This document shows, in pieces, positions 7,280 to 14,540 of a stretch of 24,329 nucleotides of DNA. The notes below the pieces were generated by a model. That model made no database searches. It saw nothing but the letters and a program-made list of their open reading frames with translations, and was not told where the DNA came from. The stretch comes from CAYVUV01 sp964455095 (GTDB lineage Bacteria > Desulfobacterota > Binatia > HRBIN30 > CADEER01), in the NCBI GenBank assembly GCA_964455095.1, contig CAYVUV010000251.1, positions 1 through 24,329 on the forward strand. Reading direction: 5' to 3'. Within the stretch, counting starts at the first letter, position 1. Each line of letters begins with the position of its first letter. The position numbers and the translations under genes are program-made.

Positions 7280-8050
7280 TCACGCCACCGCGGACCGGAC
7301 GCGCGCGATCATCGCTTCGAACAGGCGCGGCGGAGCGGGCTCGGCGAGTTGCATTTCGGGGTGCCATTGCACGCCGATGCACCACGGGTGGTCCTCGTGC
7401 TCGACGGCCTCGATGACGCCGTCGTCGGCCCAGGCCACCGGGCGCAGGCCGGCGCCGAGGCGATCGATGCCCTGATGGTGAAACGAGCACGCCTCGAGGC
7501 GCGTCGTGCCGAGGATCTGCGCCAGCAGGCTGTCGGGGTCGACGCGGATCGGGTGGCGCGTCGGCAGGCGCGGCGGCAGGCGGTGCGCGACGGCGTCGCC
7601 GTAGCGCTCGGGAATGTGGACGTGCAACGAACCGCCGCAGATGACGTTGAGGAGCTGCAGTCCGCGGCAGATGCACAGCAGCGGCAGGGCGGGGCGGGCG
7701 AGCGCGTGCCGCACCAGGGCGAACTCGAAGCGGTCGCGCTCTTCGCAGACGGAGTAGACGGTTTCGTGCAGTTGGCCGCCGTAGGCCTCGGGGGCGATAT
7801 CGCCGCCGCCGGAGACGATCAGGCCATCGATGGCAGCGAGCAGCGCTTCGGGATCGGGCTCGCCGGGCGGCAGCACCAGCGGCGTGCCGCCGGCGCCGCG
7901 CACGCCGTCGATGTAGCCGACGGGGATGGAGAACGTCGGGGGCTGGCCGCTGCGCGCGTACGAGGAGACGCCGATCAGCGGCCGCGCACAGAGCGGTGCG
8001 CAGGACCGCGTTGGTCTGGCGATCGGCTGGCTTGCGTGGTCGTCACTCAT
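7280..8050 (-). CDS. Gamma-glutamyl hydrolase, PuuD-like (peptidase C26)
   Basis: A 256-residue class I glutamine amidotransferase-fold hydrolase resembling PuuD, which removes the gamma-glutamyl group from gamma-glutamyl-GABA. The expected triad is present: nucleophile C128 in CICRGLQLLN, H230 and E232 in VQWHPE. The N-terminus RPLIGVSSYARSG and the VSGGGDIAPEAYGG loop (about 80-92) are typical. The frame stays open upstream to 8317, but the ATG at 8050 has a GGAGG site 3 nt upstream and gives normal length; a longer form would overlap the glutamine-synthetase gene. It is the last gene of the operon, 64 bp after that ligase gene. The ligase-hydrolase pairing supports a glutamylation/deglutamylation route. 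Confidence 0.9.
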   Translation of the reverse strand: MSDDHASQPIARPTRSCAPLCARPLIGVSSYARSGQPPTFSIPVGYIDGVRGAGGTPLVLPPGEPDPEALLAAIDGLIVSGGGDIAPEAYGGQLHETVYSVCEERDRFEFALVRHALARPALPLLCICRGLQLLNVICGGSLHVHIPERYGDAVAHRLPPRLPTRHPIRVDPDSLLAQILGTTRLEACSFHHQGIDRLGAGLRPVAWADDGVIEAVEHEDHPWCIGVQWHPEMQLAEPAPPRLFEAMIARVRSAVA

Positions 8051-8114
8051 GTTCCTCCGTGCCGCATTCCTCCCCTTTTCGTCTGACCCCTTGCTGTTTG
8101 CGTCGGGTTGCGCA

Positions 8115-9533
8115 CTAAGCGCGCTCGAAGAAGCGCCGCCGCTCCCAGGTGGTGACGACTTCTTCGAACTTGCGCTGCTCGGTGCGGGCGAAGTGCAGCA
8201 GGTGCTCGACCACATCGGCGCCGAAGGCCTCGCGCAACAGCGCCGAGGCGCCGAACTCGGCGATCGCTTCGGGCAGCGTCTCCGGCACGCTGGGCAGCTC
8301 GGCCGCGGCATAGGCATCGCCGCGAAACGCCGCGCCCGGCTCGATGTGGTTGGCGATCCCGTCGAGACCCGCCGCCAGCGTCGCGGCGAAGGCGAGGTAC
8401 GGGTTGGCGTCGGCGCCCGGAATGCGGCACTCGACGCGCAGCGACGGGCCGTGCCCGACGATGCGGAAGCCCACCGTGCGGTTGTCGTACGCCCAGGCGA
8501 TCTTGGTCGGCGCGAACGAGCCGGCGCGGAAGCGCTTGTACGAGTTGACGTAGGGCGCGAACATCAATGCGCAGGCGCGGGCGTGGCGCATCAGGCCGCC
8601 GAGCCACCAGCGGCAGCGGTCGGGCAGCGCCTGGGCGTCGCCGGCGAACAGCGCCTCGCGCGTGTCGGCCGACCACAGGCTCGAGTGCAGGTGCATCGAG
8701 CTGCCGGCGTAGCGCTCGTCGAGCTTGGCCATGAATGTCACCGCCAGGCCTTGCTGGATGGCGATCTCCTTGGCCGCTTGCTTGTAGATCACGTGGCGGT
8801 CGGCCATCTCGAGGAAGTTGGCGTAGCGCAGGTTGATCTCGTGCTGGCCGGGTCCCCATTCGCCCTTCGAGAACTCCACCGGCACCCCCGACGCATCGAG
8901 GTGGCGGCGGATGGCGCCGATCAGCCCTTCGGTCTTGAAGCCCTGCAGCGTGTGGTAGTCCTCGACGTACCAGCCGAACGGCTCGAGGTTGTCGAAGCCC
9001 TTGCGGTGCGCCGATTCGTAGGTCTCGCGCAGCACGAACAGCTCGAGCTCGGAGCCGCCCATGGCCTCGAAGCCGAGCGCGGCGGCGCGCGCCAGCTGGC
9101 GTTTGAGGATGCTGCGCGGCGCGACCGCGACCAGCTCGTCCTTCTCCTCGACGTAGACGTCGCACAGCACCAACGCCGTGCGCTCGAGCCAGGTGGCGCG
9201 GCGCAGGGTGCCGAGGTCGGGCACGCAGCGCACGTCGCCGTAGCCTTCGGCCCACGAGGTGAACTGGTAGCCCGGCACCGGGTCCATCTCCATGTCGCAG
9301 GCGAGCAGGTAGTCGCAGACGTGCATGCCGTGTGCGAGCACCTCTTCGCAGAAGAAGTGGCCGGTGATGCGCTTGCCGACCAGGCGGCCGTAGAGATCGG
9401 GGAAGACCGCCAGGACGGTCTCGATCTCGCCGCGCTCGACCAACCCGAGCAGCTCTTCCTCGGTCATCCAACCCGTCGCTTGCCGCGCCGCCATGTCGGC
9501 ATGTGTAGCAGGCGGCGCGGGGCAGGTCACCAC
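8115..9533 (-). CDS. Glutamine synthetase-like ligase, PuuA-like
   Basis: A GS-fold ATP-dependent ligase of about 472 residues, of the group containing gamma-glutamylpolyamine synthetase PuuA and related glutamate-amine ligases. GS landmarks in order (numbered from the GTG at 9533) are metal-site SELEL (E162, E164), GEWGPGQHEIN (about 224-234, E232), MHLHSSL (280-286), NRTVGFRI (351-358), and VECRIPGADANPYLAFAATLA (E368, R370). The adenylylation-loop features of housekeeping GlnA are not evident. The start is uncertain: GTG 9533, ATG 9494 and ATG 9467 are all possible, and none has a clear ribosome site. The 18-bp gap to the amidohydrolase gene and the downstream PuuD-like hydrolase suggest it attaches glutamate to an amine substrate. 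PuuB (oxidase) and PuuC (aldehyde dehydrogenase) are not in the window. Confidence 0.9.
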   Translation of the reverse strand: MVTCPAPPATHADMAARQATGWMTEEELLGLVERGEIETVLAVFPDLYGRLVGKRITGHFFCEEVLAHGMHVCDYLLACDMEMDPVPGYQFTSWAEGYGDVRCVPDLGTLRRATWLERTALVLCDVYVEEKDELVAVAPRSILKRQLARAAALGFEAMGGSELELFVLRETYESAHRKGFDNLEPFGWYVEDYHTLQGFKTEGLIGAIRRHLDASGVPVEFSKGEWGPGQHEINLRYANFLEMADRHVIYKQAAKEIAIQQGLAVTFMAKLDERYAGSSMHLHSSLWSADTREALFAGDAQALPDRCRWWLGGLMRHARACALMFAPYVNSYKRFRAGSFAPTKIAWAYDNRTVGFRIVGHGPSLRVECRIPGADANPYLAFAATLAAGLDGIANHIEPGAAFRGDAYAAAELPSVPETLPEAIAEFGASALLREAFGADVVEHLLHFARTEQRKFEEVVTTWERRRFFERA

Positions 9534-9551
9534 GCTTTGATGGGGTGGAGC

Positions 9552-10376
9552 TTACGCGAAGCGGAAGACGCGACGCGCGTTGTCGCGCAGGTACTTCTCG
9601 AGCACGCCGGGACGGAGGTCGAGGGCGCGGGCGCTCTCGGCGGCGCGGTCGAAGGGCAGGAACGGGAAGTCGGTGGCGAACAGGATCTTGTCCTGGCCGC
9701 GCGTGTTCATGAAGTGCAGCATCTCGGGCGGCAGGTACTTGGGCAGGTAGGCCGAGGTCATCATGTAGAGGTTGGGGTACTTGAGCAGCAGTCGGATCGC
9801 CTCGCCCCACCACGGGTCGGCGCCGTGCGCCATCACCATGACCAGGTCGGGAAAGAACAGGCAGACCTCGTCGAGATACAGCGGCCGCTGCGGCTCAGCC
9901 GGCATCGGCGGGCCGGGGATGCCGGTGGTCACCGAGACGGCGACGCCGAGCTCGACGCACTTGGCGTAAACCGGATAGTAGGCCTTGTCGTTCGGCGGCC
10001 GGTTGATGAGGAACGGGATCATGCGGATCAACCGCACGTCGTGTTCCTTCACCAAGCGGTCGACCATGCGCACGGCCGCCATTCCCTGCAGCGGATCGAT
10101 GACGGCGGAGAGCAGGAAGCGGTTGCCGTAGCGCGCCGCGGCGGCGGCCATCGGGCCGGGATCGTTGGCGTCGATGGTGAGCAGCCCGGCCTCGATGCCG
10201 TTGGCCTCCATCATCGCCACCATGTCGTCGAGCGGCGTGCCCTTGAACACCTCGTCCGCGCGGTGGAAGTAGTCGGTCGCGACGCGGACCAGAAACTCGG
10301 GCTGCTGCGTGCTGGCGACCTCGGGCGTGAAGGGGTTGACCCAACAATCGACGGCGCGGACGTCGGCAGGCGTCAT
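9552..10376 (-). CDS. Amidohydrolase-2 family protein with degenerate metal site
   Basis: A 274-residue TIM-barrel protein resembling Amidohydro_2 (the ACMSD / aromatic decarboxylase-like family). Recognisable elements are the first strand AVDCWVNPF (8-16), AHGADPWWGEAI (H184) and the late strand ILFATDFPFLPFD with the conserved Asp (D236), then DNARRVFRF at the C-terminus. The usual N-terminal HxH metal ligands are replaced by W12 and N14, and the strand-5 position reads SVTTGIPG without histidine. It may therefore lack the normal metal centre or use another mechanism. The ATG at 10376 has GGAAG 9 nt upstream. It sits in the operon 30 bp after the smaller acyl-CoA dehydrogenase gene and 18 bp before the ligase gene. 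The reaction is unknown. Confidence 0.85.
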   Translation of the reverse strand: MTPADVRAVDCWVNPFTPEVASTQQPEFLVRVATDYFHRADEVFKGTPLDDMVAMMEANGIEAGLLTIDANDPGPMAAAAARYGNRFLLSAVIDPLQGMAAVRMVDRLVKEHDVRLIRMIPFLINRPPNDKAYYPVYAKCVELGVAVSVTTGIPGPPMPAEPQRPLYLDEVCLFFPDLVMVMAHGADPWWGEAIRLLLKYPNLYMMTSAYLPKYLPPEMLHFMNTRGQDKILFATDFPFLPFDRAAESARALDLRPGVLEKYLRDNARRVFRFA

Positions 10377-10406
10377 GGCAGTGCGCTTCCGGCCCGCGGT
10401 CGTTCC

Positions 10407-11492
10407 CTACCAGCCGGCCAGATCGGCGGCGCGGGCGCGATGAGAGGCGGCGTCGCCGAGCACGGCGCGGTCGTAGATGGCGCGGCGGAACCACAGATGG
10501 AGGTCGAACTCCCAGGTGAAGCCGATGCCGCCGTGCAGCTCGGTGGTGTCGCGCGCGACGCGGTCGTAGAGATCGGTCAGGTGCGCCTTGGTGATCGCGG
10601 CATGGCGCGCCGAGCGGTCCTGGATTTTGTCGAAGGCATGCGCCGCGTACCAGCACAGCGACAGCGACGGTTCGAGCTCCATCGCCAGGTTGGCGAGCTG
10701 GTGTTTGACGGCTTGGAACGAGCCGATCTTCTGTCCGAACTGCTCGCGCTGCAGGGCGTAGGTGCTCGCCATCTCCAGGCAGCGGCGCGCGCCGCCGTAG
10801 GCGTCGGCGGCGAGCAGGACCAGGCCGGCGTCCAGTGTGCGGCTGGCCGCGGCGGCACCGCCGACCTTGACCGCCGGCGTGTCGGCGAACGCGACCGCGT
10901 CGAGCCGGCGCGTCATGTCGTTGCCCTTCTGCGGCGTGATCTCGATGCCCGGCGCGCCGCGCTCGACCAGCCACAGCCCGGGGCCGGACTCGTCGCGGGC
11001 GCTGACGATGAACAGGTCGGACACCGCCGCGTACGGCACCAGCGGTTTGCGCCCCTTCAGGCGCCCGCCCGCCACCGCCGCCCTGGCGCGTGTCGGATCC
11101 CATTCGTCGCCGTCCTCGCCGAAGGCGATCGTGCCGATCTTTTCACCAGACGCCAGCCCCGGCAACCAGCGCGCCTGCTGCGCCGCGTCGCCGCCTTCGA
11201 CCAGCGCCAATCCGGCCAACGCCGCGCCCAGGAACGGCCCCGGCGTCGCCGCGTAGCCGAGCTCCTCGGCGACCAGAAACAGATCGAGCAGCTCGCGCTC
11301 GAGCCCGCCGTGCTCGGCGGGGATGACCGTGCCGGTCACGCCGAGCTCGGCCAGGCCGCGCCAGAGGTCCTCGTCGTGCCCGCTCTCGCTCTCCATGATC
11401 TGACGCACGCGCGTCGTCGGACAGCGCTCGGCGAGAAAGCGCTTTACGGTATCCTTCAGCAGCAGCTGATCTTCCGACAATCCGAAATCCAT
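10407..11492 (-). CDS. Acyl-CoA dehydrogenase, smaller partner
   Basis: A 361-residue FAD-dependent acyl-CoA dehydrogenase introducing an alpha,beta double bond into an acyl-CoA. It has the N-terminal helical domain (EDQLLLKDTVKRFLAERC), the middle beta domain and the C-terminal helical domain with REQFGQKIGSFQAVKH (249-264) and ELHGGIGFTWEFDLHLW (318-334). E328 falls where medium-chain enzymes carry the catalytic base. An AAGGAG site precedes the ATG closely. It follows the larger dehydrogenase gene by 20 bp. Such adjacent unequal pairs are known to form heteromeric enzymes acting on bulky or branched acyl-CoAs such as sterol side chains (for example mycobacterial ChsE4-ChsE5). That pairing is inferred here from layout and size only. 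Confidence 0.92.
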   Translation of the reverse strand: MDFGLSEDQLLLKDTVKRFLAERCPTTRVRQIMESESGHDEDLWRGLAELGVTGTVIPAEHGGLERELLDLFLVAEELGYAATPGPFLGAALAGLALVEGGDAAQQARWLPGLASGEKIGTIAFGEDGDEWDPTRARAAVAGGRLKGRKPLVPYAAVSDLFIVSARDESGPGLWLVERGAPGIEITPQKGNDMTRRLDAVAFADTPAVKVGGAAAASRTLDAGLVLLAADAYGGARRCLEMASTYALQREQFGQKIGSFQAVKHQLANLAMELEPSLSLCWYAAHAFDKIQDRSARHAAITKAHLTDLYDRVARDTTELHGGIGFTWEFDLHLWFRRAIYDRAVLGDAASHRARAADLAGW

Positions 11493-11512
11493 GGCGCTCC
11501 TTGCTCCTTACC

Positions 11513-12718
11513 CTAGCCTCGCGGCATGCCGAGCCCGCGCTCGGCGATGATGTTGCGCTGAATGTTGGCGGTGCCGCCGGCGATGAGGATACCGAGCGAC
11601 CACATGTAGGCGTGCACGAACATGCCCATCGGGTTGGAATCGCTCACCGCCAGGGCACCGCGATCGGCGAGAACGTCCATCGCCGCCTTCGAGATGTCGT
11701 AGCCCAGCTGCGTCGAGAACAGCTTCATCACCATCCCGGCCAACCCGGCGTCTTCGCCACGCGCCTGCATGGTGACCAGCCGGTAGCCGTTGTACTCGCT
11801 CGCCAGCAGCCGCGCCTCGAGCTCGACCAGGCGGTTGCGGATGACGGGATCCTGGATCGCCGGCTTGCCGCGCAACTCGAGGCCCTGGGCGACCATCACC
11901 AGTCCGTCGAACGTCCGCCGCGTGATGAACGAGCCGCCGATCATGGCGCGCTCGTGCTTGAGCGTCGAGCGGCTCACCACCCAGCCCTTGCCGCGCTGGC
12001 CGACGATGTTGCCCTTCGGCACGCGCACGTTGTCGAGGAACACCTCGCTGAAATCCGCCTCGCCGGTCATCTGTCGCAGCGGCCGCACCTCGATGCCGGG
12101 CGTGTTCATCTCGATCAGGAGATAACTGATGCCCTCGTGCTTGGGCGCCTCGGGCTCGGTGCGCACCAGACAGAACATCCACTGCGCCTCGGTGGCGCTC
12201 GAGGTCCAGATCTTCTGTCCGTTCACCACCCAGAAATCGCCGTCGAGCTCGCCGCGCGTGCGCAGCGAGGCCAGGTCGCTGCCGGAGCCGGGCTCGCTGT
12301 AGCCCTGGCACCACATGATCTTGCCGAGCAGCGTGTCGCGCACGAACTTCTGCTTCTGCTCCTCGGTGCCGTGCTCGACGACGGTCGGGACCAACATGCT
12401 CGGGCCCTGGCCGACCATTTCGTGCGGCGCCTTGGCGCGGCGAAACTCCTCGCTGATGATGTTGCCCTTGAGCGGATCGTACGGCTGCTCGCCGCCGCCG
12501 TAGCGCTTGGGCACGTGGCGGTAGAGGTAGCCGCGTTCGATCGCGGCGAGGCGGAATCGCGTCGCGCGCTCATCGCAACGCACCACCGCCCCCATTAGCG
12601 CCGCCTGCCCTTCCGGCGGCGGCGTGCTGTTGCGGTCCTCGTCGGTCCAATGCTGGTCGAGAAACGCCCGCACCTCGGCGCGAAACGCTTCGTACTCGGC
12701 GCTGTAGCTGAGATCCAT
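11513..12718 (-). CDS. Acyl-CoA dehydrogenase, larger partner
   Basis: A 401-residue FAD-dependent acyl-CoA dehydrogenase and the first gene of the operon. Motifs include WCQGYSEPGSGSDLASL (136-152, the flavin/substrate signature), FWVVNGQKIWTSSA (162-175), and the C-terminal GGTANIQRNIIAERGLGMPR (381-400). E256 in LKHERAMIGG is at the location used as catalytic base in isovaleryl- and long-chain-type enzymes, while the later position used in medium-chain enzymes has no obvious Glu. The ATG at 12718 follows a GAGG site at good spacing. Together with the next gene it probably forms one enzyme for branched or cyclic acyl-CoA. The 246-bp gap upstream carries a dispersed repeat and possibly the operon promoter. 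Confidence 0.93.
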   Translation of the reverse strand: MDLSYSAEYEAFRAEVRAFLDQHWTDEDRNSTPPPEGQAALMGAVVRCDERATRFRLAAIERGYLYRHVPKRYGGGEQPYDPLKGNIISEEFRRAKAPHEMVGQGPSMLVPTVVEHGTEEQKQKFVRDTLLGKIMWCQGYSEPGSGSDLASLRTRGELDGDFWVVNGQKIWTSSATEAQWMFCLVRTEPEAPKHEGISYLLIEMNTPGIEVRPLRQMTGEADFSEVFLDNVRVPKGNIVGQRGKGWVVSRSTLKHERAMIGGSFITRRTFDGLVMVAQGLELRGKPAIQDPVIRNRLVELEARLLASEYNGYRLVTMQARGEDAGLAGMVMKLFSTQLGYDISKAAMDVLADRGALAVSDSNPMGMFVHAYMWSLGILIAGGTANIQRNIIAERGLGMPRG

Positions 12719-12879
12719 CGCTCGTCCTCACCGTGCTGGGAATGGCTCGCCGTGGCGCCTCGACGCGCGCCGCCTGCCGGGCGATACCGATTGACGTAAC
12801 CGCATTCAGTTATAGGACTGTTCGCGCGCCGGCAAGCGCCGCCGCCGAGCTCGTTGAAAGCCCCGCCCCCCGCCCTGTG

Positions 12880-12960
12880 CTTCGACGGGCTCGGCATGAG
12901 CGGAGCCCCCTCCCTGCTATTTCAAGGGACTCCCTCCCGCTCATCCTGAGCTCGTCGAAG
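12880..12960. repeat. Inverted repeat, CTTCGACG...ATGAGCGG type
   Basis: Arms at 12880-12903 and 12937-12960 are complementary over 24 bp with three mismatches; the loop is 33 bp. The right arm contains GCTCATCCTGAGCTCGTCGA, a sequence I recognise as a widespread intergenic repeat motif of GC-rich bacteria. It ends just before the stop codon of the racemase-like gene (12965) and lies upstream of the larger dehydrogenase gene. It could terminate the racemase transcript, making the two transcription units separate. It is a different family from the other repeats in the window. Confidence 0.75.
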
Positions 12961-12964
12961 GGTG

Positions 12965-14125
12965 CTACGAGAGCGGGCCGATGACGCGTTGCTCGGCGAG
13001 GAGGGCGATCTCTGCCGGACTGACCCCATAGCTCGCCAGCGTGGCGGCGGTGTCGCGCGCCGGCGGCAGCGGCGGGACTGGCAGGCGGACGGGAGAGCGC
13101 ACGATCGGTCGTGGGCTGCCCGGGTGCAGCCAGTGCATGCGCTGGCTGTGCGTCGCATCGGCCGCCTCGCCGGGCGTGAGCACCGGGGCCACGCAGACGT
13201 CGTCGTCCGCCAGCAGCGCGACCCACTCGTCGCGCGTTCGGGTCTTGAACGTGGCGCGGAAGATCCGGAAGACATCGTCCAGCTCGGCGTCCTGCGCGAA
13301 CTGTCGCTCGGCAAGCTCGGGATGGCCCAGCCGCTGGCAGAGAGTGGCGTAGAACTTGTGCTCGACCGCGCCGACCGACAGGTGGAGTCCGTCCTTGGTC
13401 TGAAAGACGTGGTACCAGGGGTAGCGCCCGGTCAGATGGGAGTCGCCGCGCCGGCGGGCGTGACCGGTCTGCCAGTAGTGTTCGAACTCCATCGACATCA
13501 GAAAGAGGGGTCCATCGACGATGGCGATATCCAGGTAATGCCCGTGGCCGGTCTGCGCTCGCTGCTGCAGGGCGGCGAGCACGTTGACGGCCGCGCTCAT
13601 CCCCGCCAGGCCGTCGCCAAGGGTCACCCCGGGAATGGCCGGAGACCGATCCGGCTCCCCGGTCAGCTCGAGCACCCCGGCCATGGCCAGGTAGTTGATG
13701 TCGTGGCCGACCTGCTCGTGCGCCGGTCCTTCCTGGCCATAGCCCGAGATGGCCGCATAGACGAGCCGCGGAGCACGGGGCGCGAGCGTCGGGTAGTCAA
13801 CGCCCAGGCGCGCGGCCGTGCCGGGCCGAAACCCCTCCAGCACCACGTCGGCCAGGGCCGCCAAGCGCCGGTAGAGCTGCCGTCCCCCCTCCTGCTTGAG
13901 GTCGATCTCGCAATGGCTGGTGCCAGCGAGCAGCGACCGGGTCGGAAACTCACCGGCCAGGCCGGCGAAACGCGGCCCCGCCCCCGCGATCACGGCTGGT
14001 TCGACGCGCGTAATGTCGGCCCCGAGGTCACGTAGAATGGCACAGCAGTACATTCCTGGCAGGGTGTGACCGATGGATATCACCCGTACGCCGCTCAACG
14101 CCCCCGCGCTCGCCGGTCCCGTCAT
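12965..14125 (-). CDS. CaiB/BaiF family protein, alpha-methylacyl-CoA racemase-like
   Basis: A 386-residue family III CoA-transferase-fold protein. The sequence points to the racemase branch: H141 in GHDINYLAMAG and D171 in TLGDGLAGM are 30 residues apart, the same spacing as the catalytic pair H126/D156 of Mycobacterium tuberculosis MCR. The length fits MCR and human AMACR. Other family motifs are GVRVISIGHTLPGMYCCAIL near the start, DVVLEGFRPGTAARLG (93-108) and RAQTGHGHYLDIAIVDG (189-205). It would convert (2R)- to (2S)-methylacyl-CoA so that acyl-CoA dehydrogenases can act. The frame is open to 14509, but the ATG at 14125 has a GGGGGAG site 8 nt upstream and gives the family N-terminus. 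A true CoA-transferase role is the main alternative. Confidence 0.87.
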   Translation of the reverse strand: MTGPASAGALSGVRVISIGHTLPGMYCCAILRDLGADITRVEPAVIAGAGPRFAGLAGEFPTRSLLAGTSHCEIDLKQEGGRQLYRRLAALADVVLEGFRPGTAARLGVDYPTLAPRAPRLVYAAISGYGQEGPAHEQVGHDINYLAMAGVLELTGEPDRSPAIPGVTLGDGLAGMSAAVNVLAALQQRAQTGHGHYLDIAIVDGPLFLMSMEFEHYWQTGHARRRGDSHLTGRYPWYHVFQTKDGLHLSVGAVEHKFYATLCQRLGHPELAERQFAQDAELDDVFRIFRATFKTRTRDEWVALLADDDVCVAPVLTPGEAADATHSQRMHWLHPGSPRPIVRSPVRLPVPPLPPARDTAATLASYGVSPAEIALLAEQRVIGPLS

Positions 14126-14277
14126 CTCGATTCTCCCCCGTCCAGGCCAGGCCGAGCCGAGCCGACCTGCGCGCAGCGCCTTCATGGCATCCCGACACTG
14201 CCGGATGCCAGCCCGCGGCATGGTTTTTTCGCCATAGACTGAGGAAAACCCTTGACTATTCCTGCCGTTCCGGCGAA

Positions 14278-14321
14278 CCAATTGAATGGGGAATAGCCAG
14301 GCGGGCTTTCCAATTGACTGG
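14278..14321. promoter_or_regulatory. Candidate operator: spaced 12-bp direct repeat
   Basis: CCAATTGAATGG (14278-14289) and CCAATTGACTGG (14310-14321) match at 11 of 12 bases and start 32 bp apart, about three helical turns. Each has palindromic ends (CCA...TGG), as expected for a dimeric regulator's half-site pair. They lie in the AT-richer part of a divergent intergenic region. Binding by a transcription factor is inference; the factor is not identified. Confidence 0.4.
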
Positions 14322-14453
14322 CATCGCAAAGGCCGTGCGTGCGCGTGTGGTATGTACAATGGCTTGCGGCGATCCCAAGCAGTTGAAAGGCGTGAACTGG
14401 CAGTGCAGAAGACCGGGTTCGAGACAGCGTGGAGTCTTTGGGGTGTTGGGGAT

Positions 14454-14519
14454 CGGCAGGCACAGGAATCGCAGAGCCGGCCGAGCGATGATGAAAACGG
14501 TTGAGACATCCACCTGCCG
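14454..14519 (+). other. Possible structured leader of the secreted-protein gene
   Basis: CGGCAGG (14454-14460) is perfectly complementary to CCTGCCG (14513-14519), enclosing about 52 nt. The 3' strand of the stem ends 7 nt before the AGGAG ribosome site at 14527-14531. Such a stem could modulate initiation. I could not match it to a known riboswitch class, and a 7-bp stem can arise by chance in GC-rich DNA. Confidence 0.25.
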
Positions 14520-14526
14520 TGTGCGC

Positions 14527-14531
14527 AGGAG
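14527..14531 (+). promoter_or_regulatory. Ribosome binding site of the secreted-protein gene
   Basis: AGGAG lies 9 nt ahead of the ATG at 14541 and fixes the start directly before the signal peptide. Confidence 0.7.
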
Positions 14532-14540
14532 ACGTGAGAT

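Larger units (their letters stand above)
14126..14540. promoter_or_regulatory. Divergent regulatory gap
   Basis: This 415-bp gap separates the racemase-like gene (-) and the secreted protein gene (+). Its composition is visibly more AT-rich around 14220-14360 than the flanking genes. It contains a GGTTTT/AAAACC inverted pair (14222-14227 and 14245-14250), two TTGACT hexamers (14252-14257 and 14314-14319), a TACAAT hexamer (14355-14360), a spaced direct repeat (14278-14321) and a potential leader stem (14454-14519). None of the hexamers forms a well-spaced -35/-10 pair, so exact promoters are not assigned. No credible gene is seen in it. Confidence 0.55.

Noticed and set aside
8051..8317. N-terminal extension of the PuuD-like hydrolase
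   Set aside because: The upstream frame is open but overlaps the 3' end of the glutamine-synthetase-like gene, has low-complexity Pro/Ser/Arg sequence, and the ATG at 8050 has a good ribosome site.
7926..11516. A 1196-codon open frame on the plus strand, opposite the operon
   Set aside because: It runs antisense to four genes with clear catalytic motifs, is rich in Arg, Ala, Val, Gly and His, and has no recognisable domain. Long antisense frames are expected in high-GC coding DNA.
14370..14540. c-di-GMP (GEMM-I) riboswitch upstream of the secreted protein
   Set aside because: A CGCAGAGCC string recalls the GEMM core, but the P2 hairpin with its GAAA-type loop and the distal GGNAGC-type element are not found, so the match is too weak.
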